A model generated the notes under the pieces. It did not search any database. It was not told the DNA's origin and saw only the letters and a program-made list of their open reading frames with translations. The translations under genes and the position numbers were made by a program. From the NCBI GenBank assembly GCA_963840275.1, contig CAWIYK010000002.1, positions 372,001 to 436,000 of the forward strand: DNA of 64,000 nt, given 5' to 3'. The stretch is from Actinophytocola sp963840275 (GTDB lineage Bacteria; Actinomycetota; Actinomycetes; Mycobacteriales; Pseudonocardiaceae). Shown piece by piece: positions 7,955-17,176 of this stretch. Each line of letters opens with the position of its first letter. Within the stretch, counting starts at the first letter, position 1.

Positions 7955-9997
7955 TCAGCGACGCTTCTTGTACACCGCCACCACGGATGCCCTCGCCTGC
8001 GACGCGCCGCCGTCCGGCCAGTGCGACACCGGCGCGTCCGCGCTGGCACCGTCCACCTCACCCGGGTGCTGCACCGACACCAGCACGAACTCGTCCGTCA
8101 CGATCGGGCCGCACGTCTCGGCGCCGGCCGGGATCGTCAGGAACTGCTTCACGTGACCGCGCTCGCGGCCCTCGACCGGCACCGCGAACAACCCGTCGTT
8201 CATGTTGAACCCGTTGCCGTCGGTCGAGATCCACAGGTTTCCCCGACTGTCGAACGCGAGGTTGTCCGGACACGAGATGGGGCTGACCTGCGTCTTGTCG
8301 TAGCCGCCGAAGTACGTGTCGTCCGCTGCCGGGTCGCCGCAGACCAGGAACAACTGCCAGGCGAACGTCGTCGCGGTGTTGTCGCCCCGGTGCTCCTCCA
8401 GCTCGAGCACGTGCCCGTGCTTGTTGGCCACCCTCGGGTTGATCTCCGTCGCGCCTTCCTTGCCCGGCGCGCCGCGGTCGGTGTTGTTGGTGAGCGCGGC
8501 GTACATCCGCCCGGACTTCAGGCTCGGCTCGACATCCTCCGGCCGGTCCATCTTCGTCGCGCCCGCCACGTCCGCGGCGAACCTGGTGAAGACGTACACC
8601 TCCTCGGCCGTGAAGCCCGGCACGAACGACCGGTCGTTGTGCGCCAGCGGAAGCCACTCGCCGCTGCCGTCGAACTCGCCGTCGCTCGGCAGCCTGCCGG
8701 AGCCGTCGATCTCCGACGCCGGGCTGTCGCCGGTGAACTTCGCGACGTACAGCGTGCCCGAGTCGAGCAGCTTCTTGTTGTGGTCCCTGGCGTACTTGCC
8801 GTCGCCCTTCTTCATCTTGCCGTCGGACACGAACTTGTACAGGTACTCGAACCGCTCGTCGTCGCCCATGTACGCCGTGACCCGGCCGTCGCGGTTGACG
8901 ATGACGTTCGCGCCCTCGTGCTTGATCCGGCCCATCGCGGTGTGCTTCACCGGGTTCTCGTCCGGCGAGAGCGGGTCGATCTCCACGATCCACCCGAACC
9001 GGTTGGCCTCGTTGGGTTCCTGCGCGAGGTCGAACCGCTTGTCGTACCGCTCCCACTTGCGGTCGGACGCGGTCTCGTTGTAGCTGTACCTGGCGAGTCG
9101 CTCCCTGGCCACCGGGTCGGTGACCGCGTCGGCGTTCGCGAAGTACTGGTTGACGTTCTCCTCGCCGGACAGGATCGTCCCCCACGGCGTGACCCCGCCG
9201 GAGCAGTTGTTCATCGTGCCGAGCACGGTCCGGCCCGTCGGGTCGACGGACGTCTTCAGGAAGTCGGACCCGGCCGCGGGTCCCTGCACGGTGAACGGCG
9301 TGTTCAGCGTGATCCGCCGGTTGTAGTGCCGGTCCAGCTTCACCTCGAGCCTGCCGTCCCGGTTGCGCTCGACCAGCACGATCGACTGGCCGTGCGCGGC
9401 CCACCCGATCTCGACCTGCTCCCGCGTCGGGTTGTCGATGTCCCAGCCGTAGAACATGAAGGGCTCGTTGGTGTACTCGTGGTTCGACACCATCAGCCAC
9501 TTGTCCCGGCAGCCCGGGACCGGGACGAGCCCGCAGTAGTCGTTGTTGAAGCCGAACTGCGTGGCCTGCGCGGCGGCCGTCTGGTTGTCGAAGTCCCACT
9601 CGGGCGCGTCCGGCATGACCGGGTCGCCCCAGCGGATGAGCACCTCCTGCTCGTACCCGTGCGGCACGACGACCGCGTCGAGCGTGTTCGGCGCGACCGG
9701 CTCGAAGTCGAGACCGGTGCCGCCGTGCTCGTGCCCGGTCGGTGTCGCGGCCACGGCGCTGCCGGCGCCGATGGTGGCGGCCGCGGTGCCGGCGACCGCG
9801 AGCACGGCGCCGGCCTTGAGCACGCTGCGGCGGTCGACGATCTCGCGGACGACGTCGCCGAAGTACTGGTTGTCCGAGGTGTTCGGCGCCTCGTGCGAGC
9901 ACGCGTTTCCGCAGCGGAACTGGCAGGTGACCGCGGCACGCCCGAATGTACGACCGGTGAACAACGGCAGCAGTCTGGCTTTATCAACGGGGAACAT
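7955..9997 (-). CDS. PhoX-family alkaline phosphatase, copy 1 (Tat-exported)
   Basis: 680 residues of the PhoX/DUF839 family, which hydrolyses phosphate esters outside the cell using Ca and Fe. A twin-arginine signal lies unusually far in (DRRSVLKAG, residues 55-63, then a hydrophobic run ending GSAVAA). It is preceded by an N-terminal extension with clustered cysteines (C25, C29, C33; CQFRCGNAC). Family motifs include NNCSGGVTPWGT (a metal-ligand Cys region), GEENVNQYF and SCPDNLAFDSRGNLWISTDG. It is 87 bp from the start of a close paralog upstream, so this is a tandem duplication. Phosphate starvation control is expected for the family, but I see no clear Pho box. Confidence 0.9.
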   Translation of the reverse strand: MFPVDKARLLPLFTGRTFGRAAVTCQFRCGNACSHEAPNTSDNQYFGDVVREIVDRRSVLKAGAVLAVAGTAAATIGAGSAVAATPTGHEHGGTGLDFEPVAPNTLDAVVVPHGYEQEVLIRWGDPVMPDAPEWDFDNQTAAAQATQFGFNNDYCGLVPVPGCRDKWLMVSNHEYTNEPFMFYGWDIDNPTREQVEIGWAAHGQSIVLVERNRDGRLEVKLDRHYNRRITLNTPFTVQGPAAGSDFLKTSVDPTGRTVLGTMNNCSGGVTPWGTILSGEENVNQYFANADAVTDPVARERLARYSYNETASDRKWERYDKRFDLAQEPNEANRFGWIVEIDPLSPDENPVKHTAMGRIKHEGANVIVNRDGRVTAYMGDDERFEYLYKFVSDGKMKKGDGKYARDHNKKLLDSGTLYVAKFTGDSPASEIDGSGRLPSDGEFDGSGEWLPLAHNDRSFVPGFTAEEVYVFTRFAADVAGATKMDRPEDVEPSLKSGRMYAALTNNTDRGAPGKEGATEINPRVANKHGHVLELEEHRGDNTATTFAWQLFLVCGDPAADDTYFGGYDKTQVSPISCPDNLAFDSRGNLWISTDGNGFNMNDGLFAVPVEGRERGHVKQFLTIPAGAETCGPIVTDEFVLVSVQHPGEVDGASADAPVSHWPDGGASQARASVVAVYKKRR

Positions 9998-10084
9998 CGG
10001 CCGAACGTAGGGTCGCCGCAGGACCGGGGCAAGAGAAGGCGAGCCACACCCGACGCACGACTGCGGCCCGCCTCGAGTGGTCGC

Positions 10085-12125
10085 TTAGCGACGCCTCTTC
10101 CACACCGCGACCACCGACGGTCGAGGCTGGCTCGTGCCGCCGTCGGGCCAGTGCGACAACGGGTTGTCCGCGCTCGCGCCCGTCCAGCTCACCCGGGTGC
10201 TGAACCGACACCAGGACGAAGTCGTCGGTCACGACCGGACCGCACGTCTCCGCCCCGTCCGGCACCGTCAGGAACTGCTTGACGTGCCCGCGCTCGCGGC
10301 CCTCGACCGGCACCGCGAACAGGCCGTCGTTGTGGCTCAGCGCGTTGCCGTCCGTGGAGATCCACAGGTTGCCGCGACTGTCGAACGCGACGTTGTCCGG
10401 GCACGAGATGGGGCTGACCTGCGACTTGTCGTAGCCCGCGAAGTACGTGTCCGGCGCGGCCGGGTCGCCGCAGAGCAGCAGGAGCTTCCAGGAGAACCTC
10501 GTGCCCGTGTGGTCCTTGCGCGACTCCTCGAGCTCCAGCACGTGCCCGTGCTTGTTGCCCGGCCGCGGGTTGATCTCCGTCGGGCCTTCCCTGCCCGGCT
10601 TGCCGCGGTCGGTGTTGTTCGTGAGCGCGGCGTAGATGCGACCCGAGCGCGGGCTCGGCTCGACGTCCTCGGGGCGGTCCATCTTCGTCGGGCCGACCAC
10701 GTCCGCGGCGAGCCGGGTGAAGACGTAGACCTCCTCGGCGGTGAAGCCGGGGACGAACGACTTGTCGTTGTGCGCCAGCGGGATCCACTCGCCGACGCCG
10801 TCGAACTCGCCGTCGGACGGGACCGCGCCGGAGCCGTCGATCTCACCGGCGGGGCTGTCGCCGGTAAGCCTCGCGACGTACAGCGTGCCCGAGTCGAGCA
10901 GCTTCTTGTTGTGGTCGCGGGCATGGCGGCTACCGCCCGGCTTGTACCTGCCGTCGGTGACGAACTTGTACAGGTAGTCGAACCGCTCGTCGTCGCCCAT
11001 GTACGCGACCACGTGGCCGTCGCGGGCGACGACGACGTTCGCGCCCTCGTGCTTGAACCGGCCGAGCGCGGTGTGCTTCACCGGCGTCGAGGACGGGTCC
11101 AGCGGGTCGATCTCGACGACCCAGCCGAACCGGTTGGCCTCGTTGGGTTCCCGCGCGAGGTCGAACCGCTTGTCGAACCGCTCCCACTTGCGCAGCGACG
11201 CGCCGCCGGTGACGCCGTACCGCGTGTTGCGTGCCTTCGCGACCGGGTCGGCGACCGAGTCGGCGTTCGCGAGGTACTGGTTGAAGTTCTCCTCGCCGGA
11301 CAGGATCGTGCCCCACGGCGTGACGCCGCCGGAGCAGTTGTTCAGCGTGCCGAGCACGGTCCGGCCGGTCGGGTCGGCCGACGTCCTCAGGTACTTCGAA
11401 CCGGCGGCCGGGCCCCGCACCGTGAAGGGCGTGGTCAGCGTGATCCGGCGGTTGTAGTGCCGGTCCAACTTGACCTCGAGGCCGCCGCGCCGGGCCTCCT
11501 CGACCGCCACGACCGACAGCCCGTGCGCGGCCCACGCGATCTCCGCCTGCTCGCGGGTCGGGTTGGCCTCGTCGTAGCCGTGGAACATGGCCGACTCGGT
11601 CGTGTACTCGTGGTTCGACACCATCAGCCACCGGTCCCGGTGGCCCGGAATCGGCACCAGGCCGCAGAAGTCGTTGTTGAAGCCGAACTGCTCGGCCTGC
11701 GCGGCCGCGGTCTGGTTCGCGAAGTCGAAGCGGGGCGCGCTCGGCACCACGGGGTCGCCCCAGCGGATGACGACGCCCTGCTCGTAGCCGGGCGGGGCGA
11801 CGATGGCGTCGAGGTCGTTGGGGGCGACCGGCTGGAAGTCGAGGCCGGTGTTGCCGTGGCCGGACGGCGTCGCGACGGCACTGCCGACCCCGACCGTCGC
11901 CGCACCCGCGCCGGCGACCGCGATCACGGCGCCGGCCTTGAGGACCCGCCTGCGGCTGACGACGTCGGCGACGACGTCGGCGAAGTACTGGTTGTCCGAG
12001 GTGTTCGGCGCCTCGTGCGCGCAGGCGTTGCCGCAGCGGTACCGGCAGGTGATCGAGGATCGCCCGCCCTTGGGGTTGGTGGTGGTGAACAACGGGAGGA
12101 GCCGGGGTTGGTCGGCTGGGGACAC
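10085..12125 (-). CDS. PhoX-family alkaline phosphatase, copy 2, frame-shifted near its end
   Basis: Paralog of the downstream phosphatase, with the same layout: Cys-cluster extension (CRYRCGNAC), twin-arginine motif SRRRVLKAG, NNCSGGVTPWGT, and SCPDNVAFDSRGNLWISTDG. As read, the frame runs on past the paralog's end point to 9984 with an unrelated tail. Removing one base in the GC run at 10173-10184 restores a tail matching copy 1 (DNPLSHWPDGG, ending VVAVWKRRR) and a TAA at 10085. The corrected product is 679 residues against 680 for copy 1. A sequencing error is likelier than real damage. Confidence 0.82.
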
Positions 12126-12251
12126 GCTTGGCCTCCACTGTCAGGTCCGGGGAACGGGCTGACGGTAGGAGGCCAAGACCAGCGGCACGCGTGGAGCAGA
12201 TGAAGGCGAGATGAACAGACGCCCCATCCGCCCAGGTCACACCGAGTGTGA

Positions 12252-12962
12252 TCAGGTGATCGCGGACTCCACCACGTTGCCCTGCGCGTCGAGGGCGTCG
12301 TAGCCGAAGCCCTGGGTCGAGCCGCCGAAGTCGGCGAGGTAGTAGTTCGCGGCCGCGTTGCCGGCGATCGTGCGGACGTCGACCGGCGTGCCGTCGCCCG
12401 CGCGCACCACCAGTTCGGTGATGGTCGGCGCGGTCACGAACAGCATCAGGTGCGGCAGTGGTCCACCTTCCAGCTGACCGTCGCCGAGCACCGGCCGGGA
12501 CTGCACGTGTCCGGGCCCCTCCGGCACCGGCGCCCACGACGGCACCGTCTCGCACGTCGGCATCAGCGGCTCCGCGCCAGGGGGGAAGGTCCTGGCGACG
12601 CACCACCGGGTGTCGCTCGGGAGCGTGAACACGGCCGTCCGGTCCACGCCGTCCTCGGTGAACGAGCCCAGCTCGATGCCCATCTTCGGGTCCTGCGGCG
12701 CCTCCGAGGGCGGGGTCGTCGTCGCGACGTGTGGCGCGGTCGCGGCCGGCTGGTCCTCCCCGCCGCGGTTCAGCGCCACCGGCAGGGCGACGCCCGCGAT
12801 CACCACGGCGGCGGCCGCGACGACCAGCGCGGGCCGGCGGCGACGACCGGCGCGGCGGCGCGCGAGCCTGCGTTCGAGGTCGGCGCGGGGGTGCGCGCTG
12901 GCGGGCACGGTGTCGGCCAGTTCGTGCAGTGAGTCCCTGACGCGGTCCTCGAATGCCCTCAT
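12252..12962 (-). CDS. Membrane-anchored partner of the upstream ECF sigma factor
   Basis: 236 residues with a cytoplasmic N-terminal helix region (residues 1-41, very Arg-rich). One membrane segment lies at about 44-64 (ALVVAAAAVVIAGVALPVAL). An extracytoplasmic domain of about 170 residues contains two Cys (WCVAR and PTCETV). The start overlaps the sigma gene stop by 4 bp (ATGA), so the two are co-translated. Position and topology suggest an anti-sigma or signal-sensing protein, but it lacks the HxxxCxxC zinc motif of ZAS anti-sigma factors. That role is inference only. Confidence 0.75.
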   Translation of the reverse strand: MRAFEDRVRDSLHELADTVPASAHPRADLERRLARRRAGRRRRPALVVAAAAVVIAGVALPVALNRGGEDQPAATAPHVATTTPPSEAPQDPKMGIELGSFTEDGVDRTAVFTLPSDTRWCVARTFPPGAEPLMPTCETVPSWAPVPEGPGHVQSRPVLGDGQLEGGPLPHLMLFVTAPTITELVVRAGDGTPVDVRTIAGNAAANYYLADFGGSTQGFGYDALDAQGNVVESAIT

Positions 12963-13474
12963 CGGTCGTCCTCCCCGGCCAGCGCCTTGCGCAGCGCGGC
13001 CATGGCGTGGCTGGTGGTTGCCTTCACGGTGCCGACCGCGATGTCGAGGGTCTCGGCGATCGACTGCTGGTCGAGGTCGAGCCAGTAGCGGAGCACGACC
13101 ACCTGGCGCTGCCGCCGGGTCAGCGTCGCCAGCGCGTCCCGCACCGCGCGGTTGGCCAGCGCCACCGTCTCGGCGGACGCGGTGTCCCGGTCGGGCTCGC
13201 GGGGCTGGCGGCGCACCACCCGCAGATGTCGCAGCCGCGATCTGGAGAGGTTGACGACCGTCCTGCGCAGGTAGGGCAGCGCCTTGTCCGCGCTCTCGAG
13301 GCGCGCCCAGCGGTCGTGCAGGCGGACGAACGCCTCCTGCGCGATGTTCTCCGGGTCGTCCGCGCCGAGCAGGAACGCGAGCCGCTTCATGGGCTCGAAG
13401 CAGTCGTCGAACAACGCGTCGAACCCCGCACGGTCGGTGCGGGGTTCTGACGAGTGGTCGGTTGCCGTGTTCAC
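12959..13474 (-). CDS. SigE-family ECF sigma factor
   Basis: 171-residue two-domain sigma factor. Region 2 spans about residues 18-85 (FDALFDDCFEPMKRLAFLL, IAQEAFVRLHDRW, PYLRRTVVN). Region 4 spans about 112-160 (LTRRQRQVVVLRYWLDL, then IAETLDIAVGTVKATTSHA). The extra histidine/Arg-rich linker (RLRHLRVVRRQPREP) is common in the actinobacterial SigE family. Its stop overlaps the start of the membrane partner, so the pair is one unit. Targets cannot be inferred. Confidence 0.92.
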   Translation of the reverse strand: MNTATDHSSEPRTDRAGFDALFDDCFEPMKRLAFLLGADDPENIAQEAFVRLHDRWARLESADKALPYLRRTVVNLSRSRLRHLRVVRRQPREPDRDTASAETVALANRAVRDALATLTRRQRQVVVLRYWLDLDQQSIAETLDIAVGTVKATTSHAMAALRKALAGEDDR

Positions 13475-13505
13475 GCCCCTTTGACGCCTGCCACGGCTCC
13501 CGGGT

Positions 13506-14135
13506 TTAGAAGCCGATCGCGTCCTTGATCAGGACCACGGTCGCACGGTCCGCCAGGAACTCGCGCTCCATGATCAGTGTCTTCCCGATGAACGACTCGA
13601 CGCCCCGCTGGCGCCAGCGCTCGTGCTCCTTCGGGAGGCTGTAGGTGCGGACGCGGCGCAGCGCGGTGTCGAGGTCCGGGACGACCTTCTGCCCGCCGAC
13701 GACCCAGATCACCGTCTCGGCGCCGGCCGCGTACGCGCCGAGCTGGCTGCCGCTGCCGGAGGCCGCGACGAGGACGCCGTCCTCGGTGACCGCGTGCACG
13801 CTGCCGACGATGACGTCCGGGGTGGCGCCCATGGTGATCTGCCGACGCATGTCCGTGGGGTCGACGTCGGCGAGCTGCGCGCGGAGCGAGACGAACTCCT
13901 CGCCGTCGTCGATGTCGGCCAGGAGGCCGGAGTGGCGCAGCGTCTCGCTGCTGGCGGTGAAGATCGCCTTGTCGCGGGGCAGCAGGTCGCGGACGAGCGC
14001 TCGGGCGTCGGCGACGGTGTCGACGACGTGCGCGTCGTAGTTGCGCTCGCGGAGCCCCTTGGCCGTCCTGCTCAGCGCCTCGTCGTCGGCCGGCCTTGCG
14101 AACGTCTCGTCGACCGGCAGAGCCTCGATGGTCAT
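13506..14135 (-). CDS. LUD-domain protein (LutC-like)
   Basis: 209 residues. The LUD (lactate utilisation) domain is recognisable from FTASSETLRHSGLLADID, then GSVHAVTEDGVLVAASGSGS and TVIWVVGGQKVVPDLDTALRRV. In LutABC the LutC subunit works with iron-sulfur partners, which are absent here, so this is a stand-alone LUD protein of unknown role. The Met at 14135 is chosen because the family starts there and AGGGGACC precedes it; the open frame further upstream is not conserved. It is divergent from an HxlR regulator 113 bp away, which probably controls it. Confidence 0.85.
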   Translation of the reverse strand: MTIEALPVDETFARPADDEALSRTAKGLRERNYDAHVVDTVADARALVRDLLPRDKAIFTASSETLRHSGLLADIDDGEEFVSLRAQLADVDPTDMRRQITMGATPDVIVGSVHAVTEDGVLVAASGSGSQLGAYAAGAETVIWVVGGQKVVPDLDTALRRVRTYSLPKEHERWRQRGVESFIGKTLIMEREFLADRATVVLIKDAIGF

Positions 14136-14248
14136 GACAGGTCCCCTCGTCGATGGTGGTTCCGTTTGGTAACTGACCCCATCATGAGGAACTATGGACA
14201 CTGTCGAAAGACGGCACCTTTTCGTGCCTCGGTGACCTGGAGGTAACC

Positions 14249-14647
14249 GTGCAGCTACCGAACGCGCCCACCGACCGACTGTGTCACACGCGACAGATCC
14301 TGGACCGCGTCGGCGACAAGTGGTCGATCTCGGTGATTCACGCACTCGGCGAGGACACCAGGCGGTTCACCGAGCTTCGTCGCGCGATCGACGGCATCAG
14401 CCAGCGCATGCTGACCGCGACCCTGCGCACCCTGGAGCGCGACGGGCTCGTCGAGCGGACCGTGTACCCGGTCGTGCCGCCCCGGGTCGACTACCGGCTC
14501 ACCCCGCTCGGCCGGACGCTGTCCAACACGGTCTGCGCGCTGATGGGCTGGGCCATGCAGCACGCGGACGACATCGACGAAGCCCGCGCCGCCTACGACG
14601 GCCGGTCCGAGCACGCCCCGGAGGCCGCCGCGAGCAACGCGGGCTGA
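14249..14647 (+). CDS. HxlR-family transcriptional regulator
   Basis: 132 residues. The winged helix of the HxlR family is clear: CHTRQILDRVGDKWSISVIH at 12-31, RFTELRRAIDGISQRMLTAT, and LRTLERDGLVERTVYP with PPRVDYRLTPLG as the wing. GTG at 14249 follows GGAGGTAACC. Such regulators often sense reactive electrophiles, quinones or drugs and control a divergent gene. Here that is the LUD protein, with both promoters inside the 113-bp gap. A Cys at position 12 lies before the helix-turn-helix, as in HypR/QorR-type thiol sensors, but no function is proven. Confidence 0.9.
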   Translation: MQLPNAPTDRLCHTRQILDRVGDKWSISVIHALGEDTRRFTELRRAIDGISQRMLTATLRTLERDGLVERTVYPVVPPRVDYRLTPLGRTLSNTVCALMGWAMQHADDIDEARAAYDGRSEHAPEAAASNAG

Positions 14648-14676
14648 CGCCGTACTGCTGCCGAACTACTGCCGGG

Positions 14677-15768
14677 CTACCGGTCCAGCTCGCCCGCGAT
14701 GAACTTCTCCACCGCGTCGTAGGCCTCCGAGTCGGAGTACTGCTCCGGCGGCGACTTCATGAAGTACGACGACGCGGACAGGATCGGCCCACCGATGCCG
14801 CGGTCCAGCGCGATCTTCGCGGCACGCACCGCGTCGATGATCACGCCGGCGGAGTTGGGCGAGTCCCACACCTCGAGCTTGTACTCCAGGCTCAGCGGCA
14901 CGTCGCCGAACGCCTTGCCCTCCAGGCGGACGTAGGCCCACTTGCGGTCGTCGAGCCACGGCACGTGGTCCGACGGTCCGATGTGGACGTCGGCCTTCGC
15001 CATCTCGTGCGGGATCTGCGAGGTGACCGACTGGGTCTTGGAGATCTTCTTCGACTGGAGCCGCTTGCGCTCCAACATGTTCATGAAGTCCATGTTGCCG
15101 CCGAAGTTGAGCTGGTAGGTGCGCAGCAGCTCCACCCCGCGGTCCTCGAACAGCTTCGCGAGCACGCGGTGCGTGATCGTCGCGCCGACCTGCGACTTGA
15201 TGTCGTCGCCCACGATCGGGACGCCGGCCTCGGTGAACTTGGCCGCCCACTCCGGGTCGGACGCGATGAACACCGGCAGCGCGTTGACGAACGCCACCCC
15301 GGCGTCGATCGCGGCCTGCGCGTAGAAGCGGTCCGCCTCCTCCGAGCCGACCGGCAGGTAGGACACCAGCACGTCGGTCTCGGACTCGCGCAGCGCGGCG
15401 ACGATGTCGACCGGCTCCTCGTCCGACTCGGTGATGATGTCGCGGTAGAACTCGCCGAGCCCGTCGAACGTGTGCCCGCGCTGCACGGTCACGCCGAGCG
15501 GCGGCACGTCGGCGATCTTGATCGTGTTGTTCTCGCTGGCGACGATCGCCTCGGACAGGTCGCGGCCGACCTTCTTGGCATCCACGTCGAACGCGGCGAC
15601 GAACTCGACGTCCCGCACGTGGTAGTCGCCGAACTGGACGTGCATCAGGCCGGGGACGCGGGTGCCGGGATCGGCGTCGCGGTAGTAGTGCACGCCCTGC
15701 ACCAACGACGCCGCGCAGTTGCCGACGCCGACGATGGCCACCCGGACACTGCGGCGCTGTTCGCCCAT
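14677..15768 (-). CDS. ino1: Inositol-3-phosphate synthase
   Basis: 363 residues; converts glucose-6-phosphate to myo-inositol-3-phosphate (NAD-dependent), the first step to phosphatidylinositol and mycothiol. The NAD motif VGVGNCAASLVQG is at about residues 13-25. YQLNFGGNMDFMNM, KKISKTQSV and VHIGPSDHVPWLDDRK mark the actinobacterial enzyme, whose usual length is about 360. AGGAGA lies just before the ATG. It lies 87 bp downstream of the PadR gene on the same strand, the order known from mycobacteria (Rv0047c-Rv0046c), so co-transcription is likely. Confidence 0.97.
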   Translation of the reverse strand: MGEQRRSVRVAIVGVGNCAASLVQGVHYYRDADPGTRVPGLMHVQFGDYHVRDVEFVAAFDVDAKKVGRDLSEAIVASENNTIKIADVPPLGVTVQRGHTFDGLGEFYRDIITESDEEPVDIVAALRESETDVLVSYLPVGSEEADRFYAQAAIDAGVAFVNALPVFIASDPEWAAKFTEAGVPIVGDDIKSQVGATITHRVLAKLFEDRGVELLRTYQLNFGGNMDFMNMLERKRLQSKKISKTQSVTSQIPHEMAKADVHIGPSDHVPWLDDRKWAYVRLEGKAFGDVPLSLEYKLEVWDSPNSAGVIIDAVRAAKIALDRGIGGPILSASSYFMKSPPEQYSDSEAYDAVEKFIAGELDR

Positions 15769-15855
15769 GCCGGTTCTCCTTCTCCCTGAGTGTCCGCGGC
15801 AGCTCGTGTGCCGCGGGCTGTGTCGAAGTCGCAGATCCGCACTGACCTGCCGGCG

Positions 15856-16425
15856 TCAGTCGACGCCTTCCTGCCGTTCCTTCTGCTCTCGCTGTTCGGT
15901 CGCGATCAGCTCGTTGAGCCAGCGAACCTCCCGCTCGCTGTGCTCGAGACCGAGCCGGTGCAGCTCGCGGGTGTAGCGGTCGATCTGCTCACCCGCCCGC
16001 GCCACGGAGGAGCGCAGGCCCTCCCGGCGTTCCTCGACGCGCCTGCGGCGGCCCTCGAGGATGCGCATCCTGACCTCGGCCGGCGTGCGGGAGAAGAACG
16101 CCATGTGCACGCCGAAGCCCTCGTCGTCGTAGGCCTGCGGCCCGACGTCGGCGAGCATCTCGGCGAACCGCTCCTTGCCCTCGGCGGTCAGCTTGTAGAC
16201 CCGCTTGGCCCGCTTGCCCCATGAGCGGGCGGTCCGGTCGTCGACGACCTCCTTCTCGGTGTCCTCGACGATCAGCCCGGCCTTCAGCAGCCTGCGCAGC
16301 GTCGGGTACAGCGACCCGTAGGAGAACGCCCGCAGCGTGCCGAGCATGTCGAACAACCGTTTGCGCAGCTCGTAGCCGTGCATCGGGGCCTCGTGCAGCA
16401 GCCCGAGGAGGGCGAACTCAAGCAT
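15856..16425 (-). CDS. PadR-family transcriptional regulator
   Basis: 189 residues. The N-terminal winged helix carries the PadR signature (LLGLLHEAPMHGYELRKRL, then LYPTLRRLLKAGLI). The C-terminal half is a charged coiled coil (about residues 110-185, rich in Arg/Glu) used for dimerisation, as in Vir/LmrR-like members. It lies upstream of ino1 and is probably co-transcribed with it. The palindrome at 16468-16480 in its upstream region is a candidate operator. Effector unknown. Confidence 0.93.
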   Translation of the reverse strand: MLEFALLGLLHEAPMHGYELRKRLFDMLGTLRAFSYGSLYPTLRRLLKAGLIVEDTEKEVVDDRTARSWGKRAKRVYKLTAEGKERFAEMLADVGPQAYDDEGFGVHMAFFSRTPAEVRMRILEGRRRRVEERREGLRSSVARAGEQIDRYTRELHRLGLEHSEREVRWLNELIATEQREQKERQEGVD

Positions 16426-16467
16426 CGGCCCACCCCTTCTCGCTTTCGCTGACCTACTCGGCCACTA

Positions 16468-16480
16468 TATCGCGCCGATA
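16468..16480. promoter_or_regulatory. Candidate PadR operator
   Basis: TATCG-CGC-CGATA is a clean inverted repeat in the 264-bp divergent region between the PadR gene and the DUF5318 gene, in a locally AT-rich patch. Position 43 bp upstream of padR fits autoregulation. The rest of 16426-16689 holds only the TAGGCT box of the DUF5318 gene. Confidence 0.4.
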
Positions 16481-16689
16481 CATCAGAGCGGTCCAGGAAA
16501 AGTGACGTGGTGTCGATCACGCCGCCGGCCTCGACCTCGGATGGCACCTCGGGTCGACGATCACATGCAGGTCACGGCCGTTGACAACGGTGACCACATC
16601 ACTTCTTCAACGCAGAGTGGCGACTCGCCCGCGCGCCGTATGCCAAACGCTGGATGGACGTGATAACGGTGCCGCGTAGGCTGTCCTCC

Positions 16690-17094
16690 GTGCGTACACA
16701 GCGGCAGGTGGTCGACTACGCGTTGCAGCGCAAGGCGCTGCTCGCGGAGGTTTACGCTGGCCGCGTCGGCACCATGGAGGTGTGCGACGCGAACCCGTAC
16801 CTGCTGCGCGCCGCCAAGTTCCATGGCGCGCCGAGTGACGTGACCTGCCCCGTCTGCCGGAAAGAACCGCTGACGAGGGTGTCCTGGGTCTACGGTGACG
16901 AGCTCAAGCACGCGTCGGGCTCGGCGCGGGCGCCCGACGAGCTCGCCCGCATGGCGACGCTCTTCGAGGAGTTCACCGTCTACGTGGTCGAGGTTTGCCG
17001 CACCTGTGGATGGAACCACCTGGTGCAGTCATACGTCCTGGGGACGAGTGGACTCGACACCCGAAAGCCACGGAGGAGGACAGCGGCGGAGTGA
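16690..17094 (+). CDS. DUF5318 family zinc-ribbon protein
   Basis: 134 residues. Two Cys pairs, CPVC (about residues 57-60) and CRTC (about 103-106, CRTCGWNHL), form a probable zinc ribbon. GTG at 16690 has TAGGCT 7 nt upstream, a leaderless arrangement. The family sits directly upstream of ponA in many actinomycetes (Rv0049-Rv0050 from memory). Here 82 bp separate it from ponA on the same strand. A role linked to cell-wall synthesis is suggested only by this conserved position. Confidence 0.85.
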   Translation: MRTQRQVVDYALQRKALLAEVYAGRVGTMEVCDANPYLLRAAKFHGAPSDVTCPVCRKEPLTRVSWVYGDELKHASGSARAPDELARMATLFEEFTVYVVEVCRTCGWNHLVQSYVLGTSGLDTRKPRRRTAAE

Positions 17095-17176
17095 GATCGA
17101 TGCTGACGCATGCTCTGCTGCCGACGACCGCCACACGGCGCGCACGGTCGTGGCGCCGCTCTGGGAGGCCAGTTAA

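Noticed and set aside
7841..10282. 813-codon plus-strand frame across the PhoX genes
   Set aside because: Shadow frame. Strand assignment is fixed by PhoX motifs and Tat signals on the minus strand.
12252..12962. Classical zinc-binding anti-sigma factor
   Set aside because: The HxxxCxxC motif is absent, so only a positional, tentative partner role is stated.
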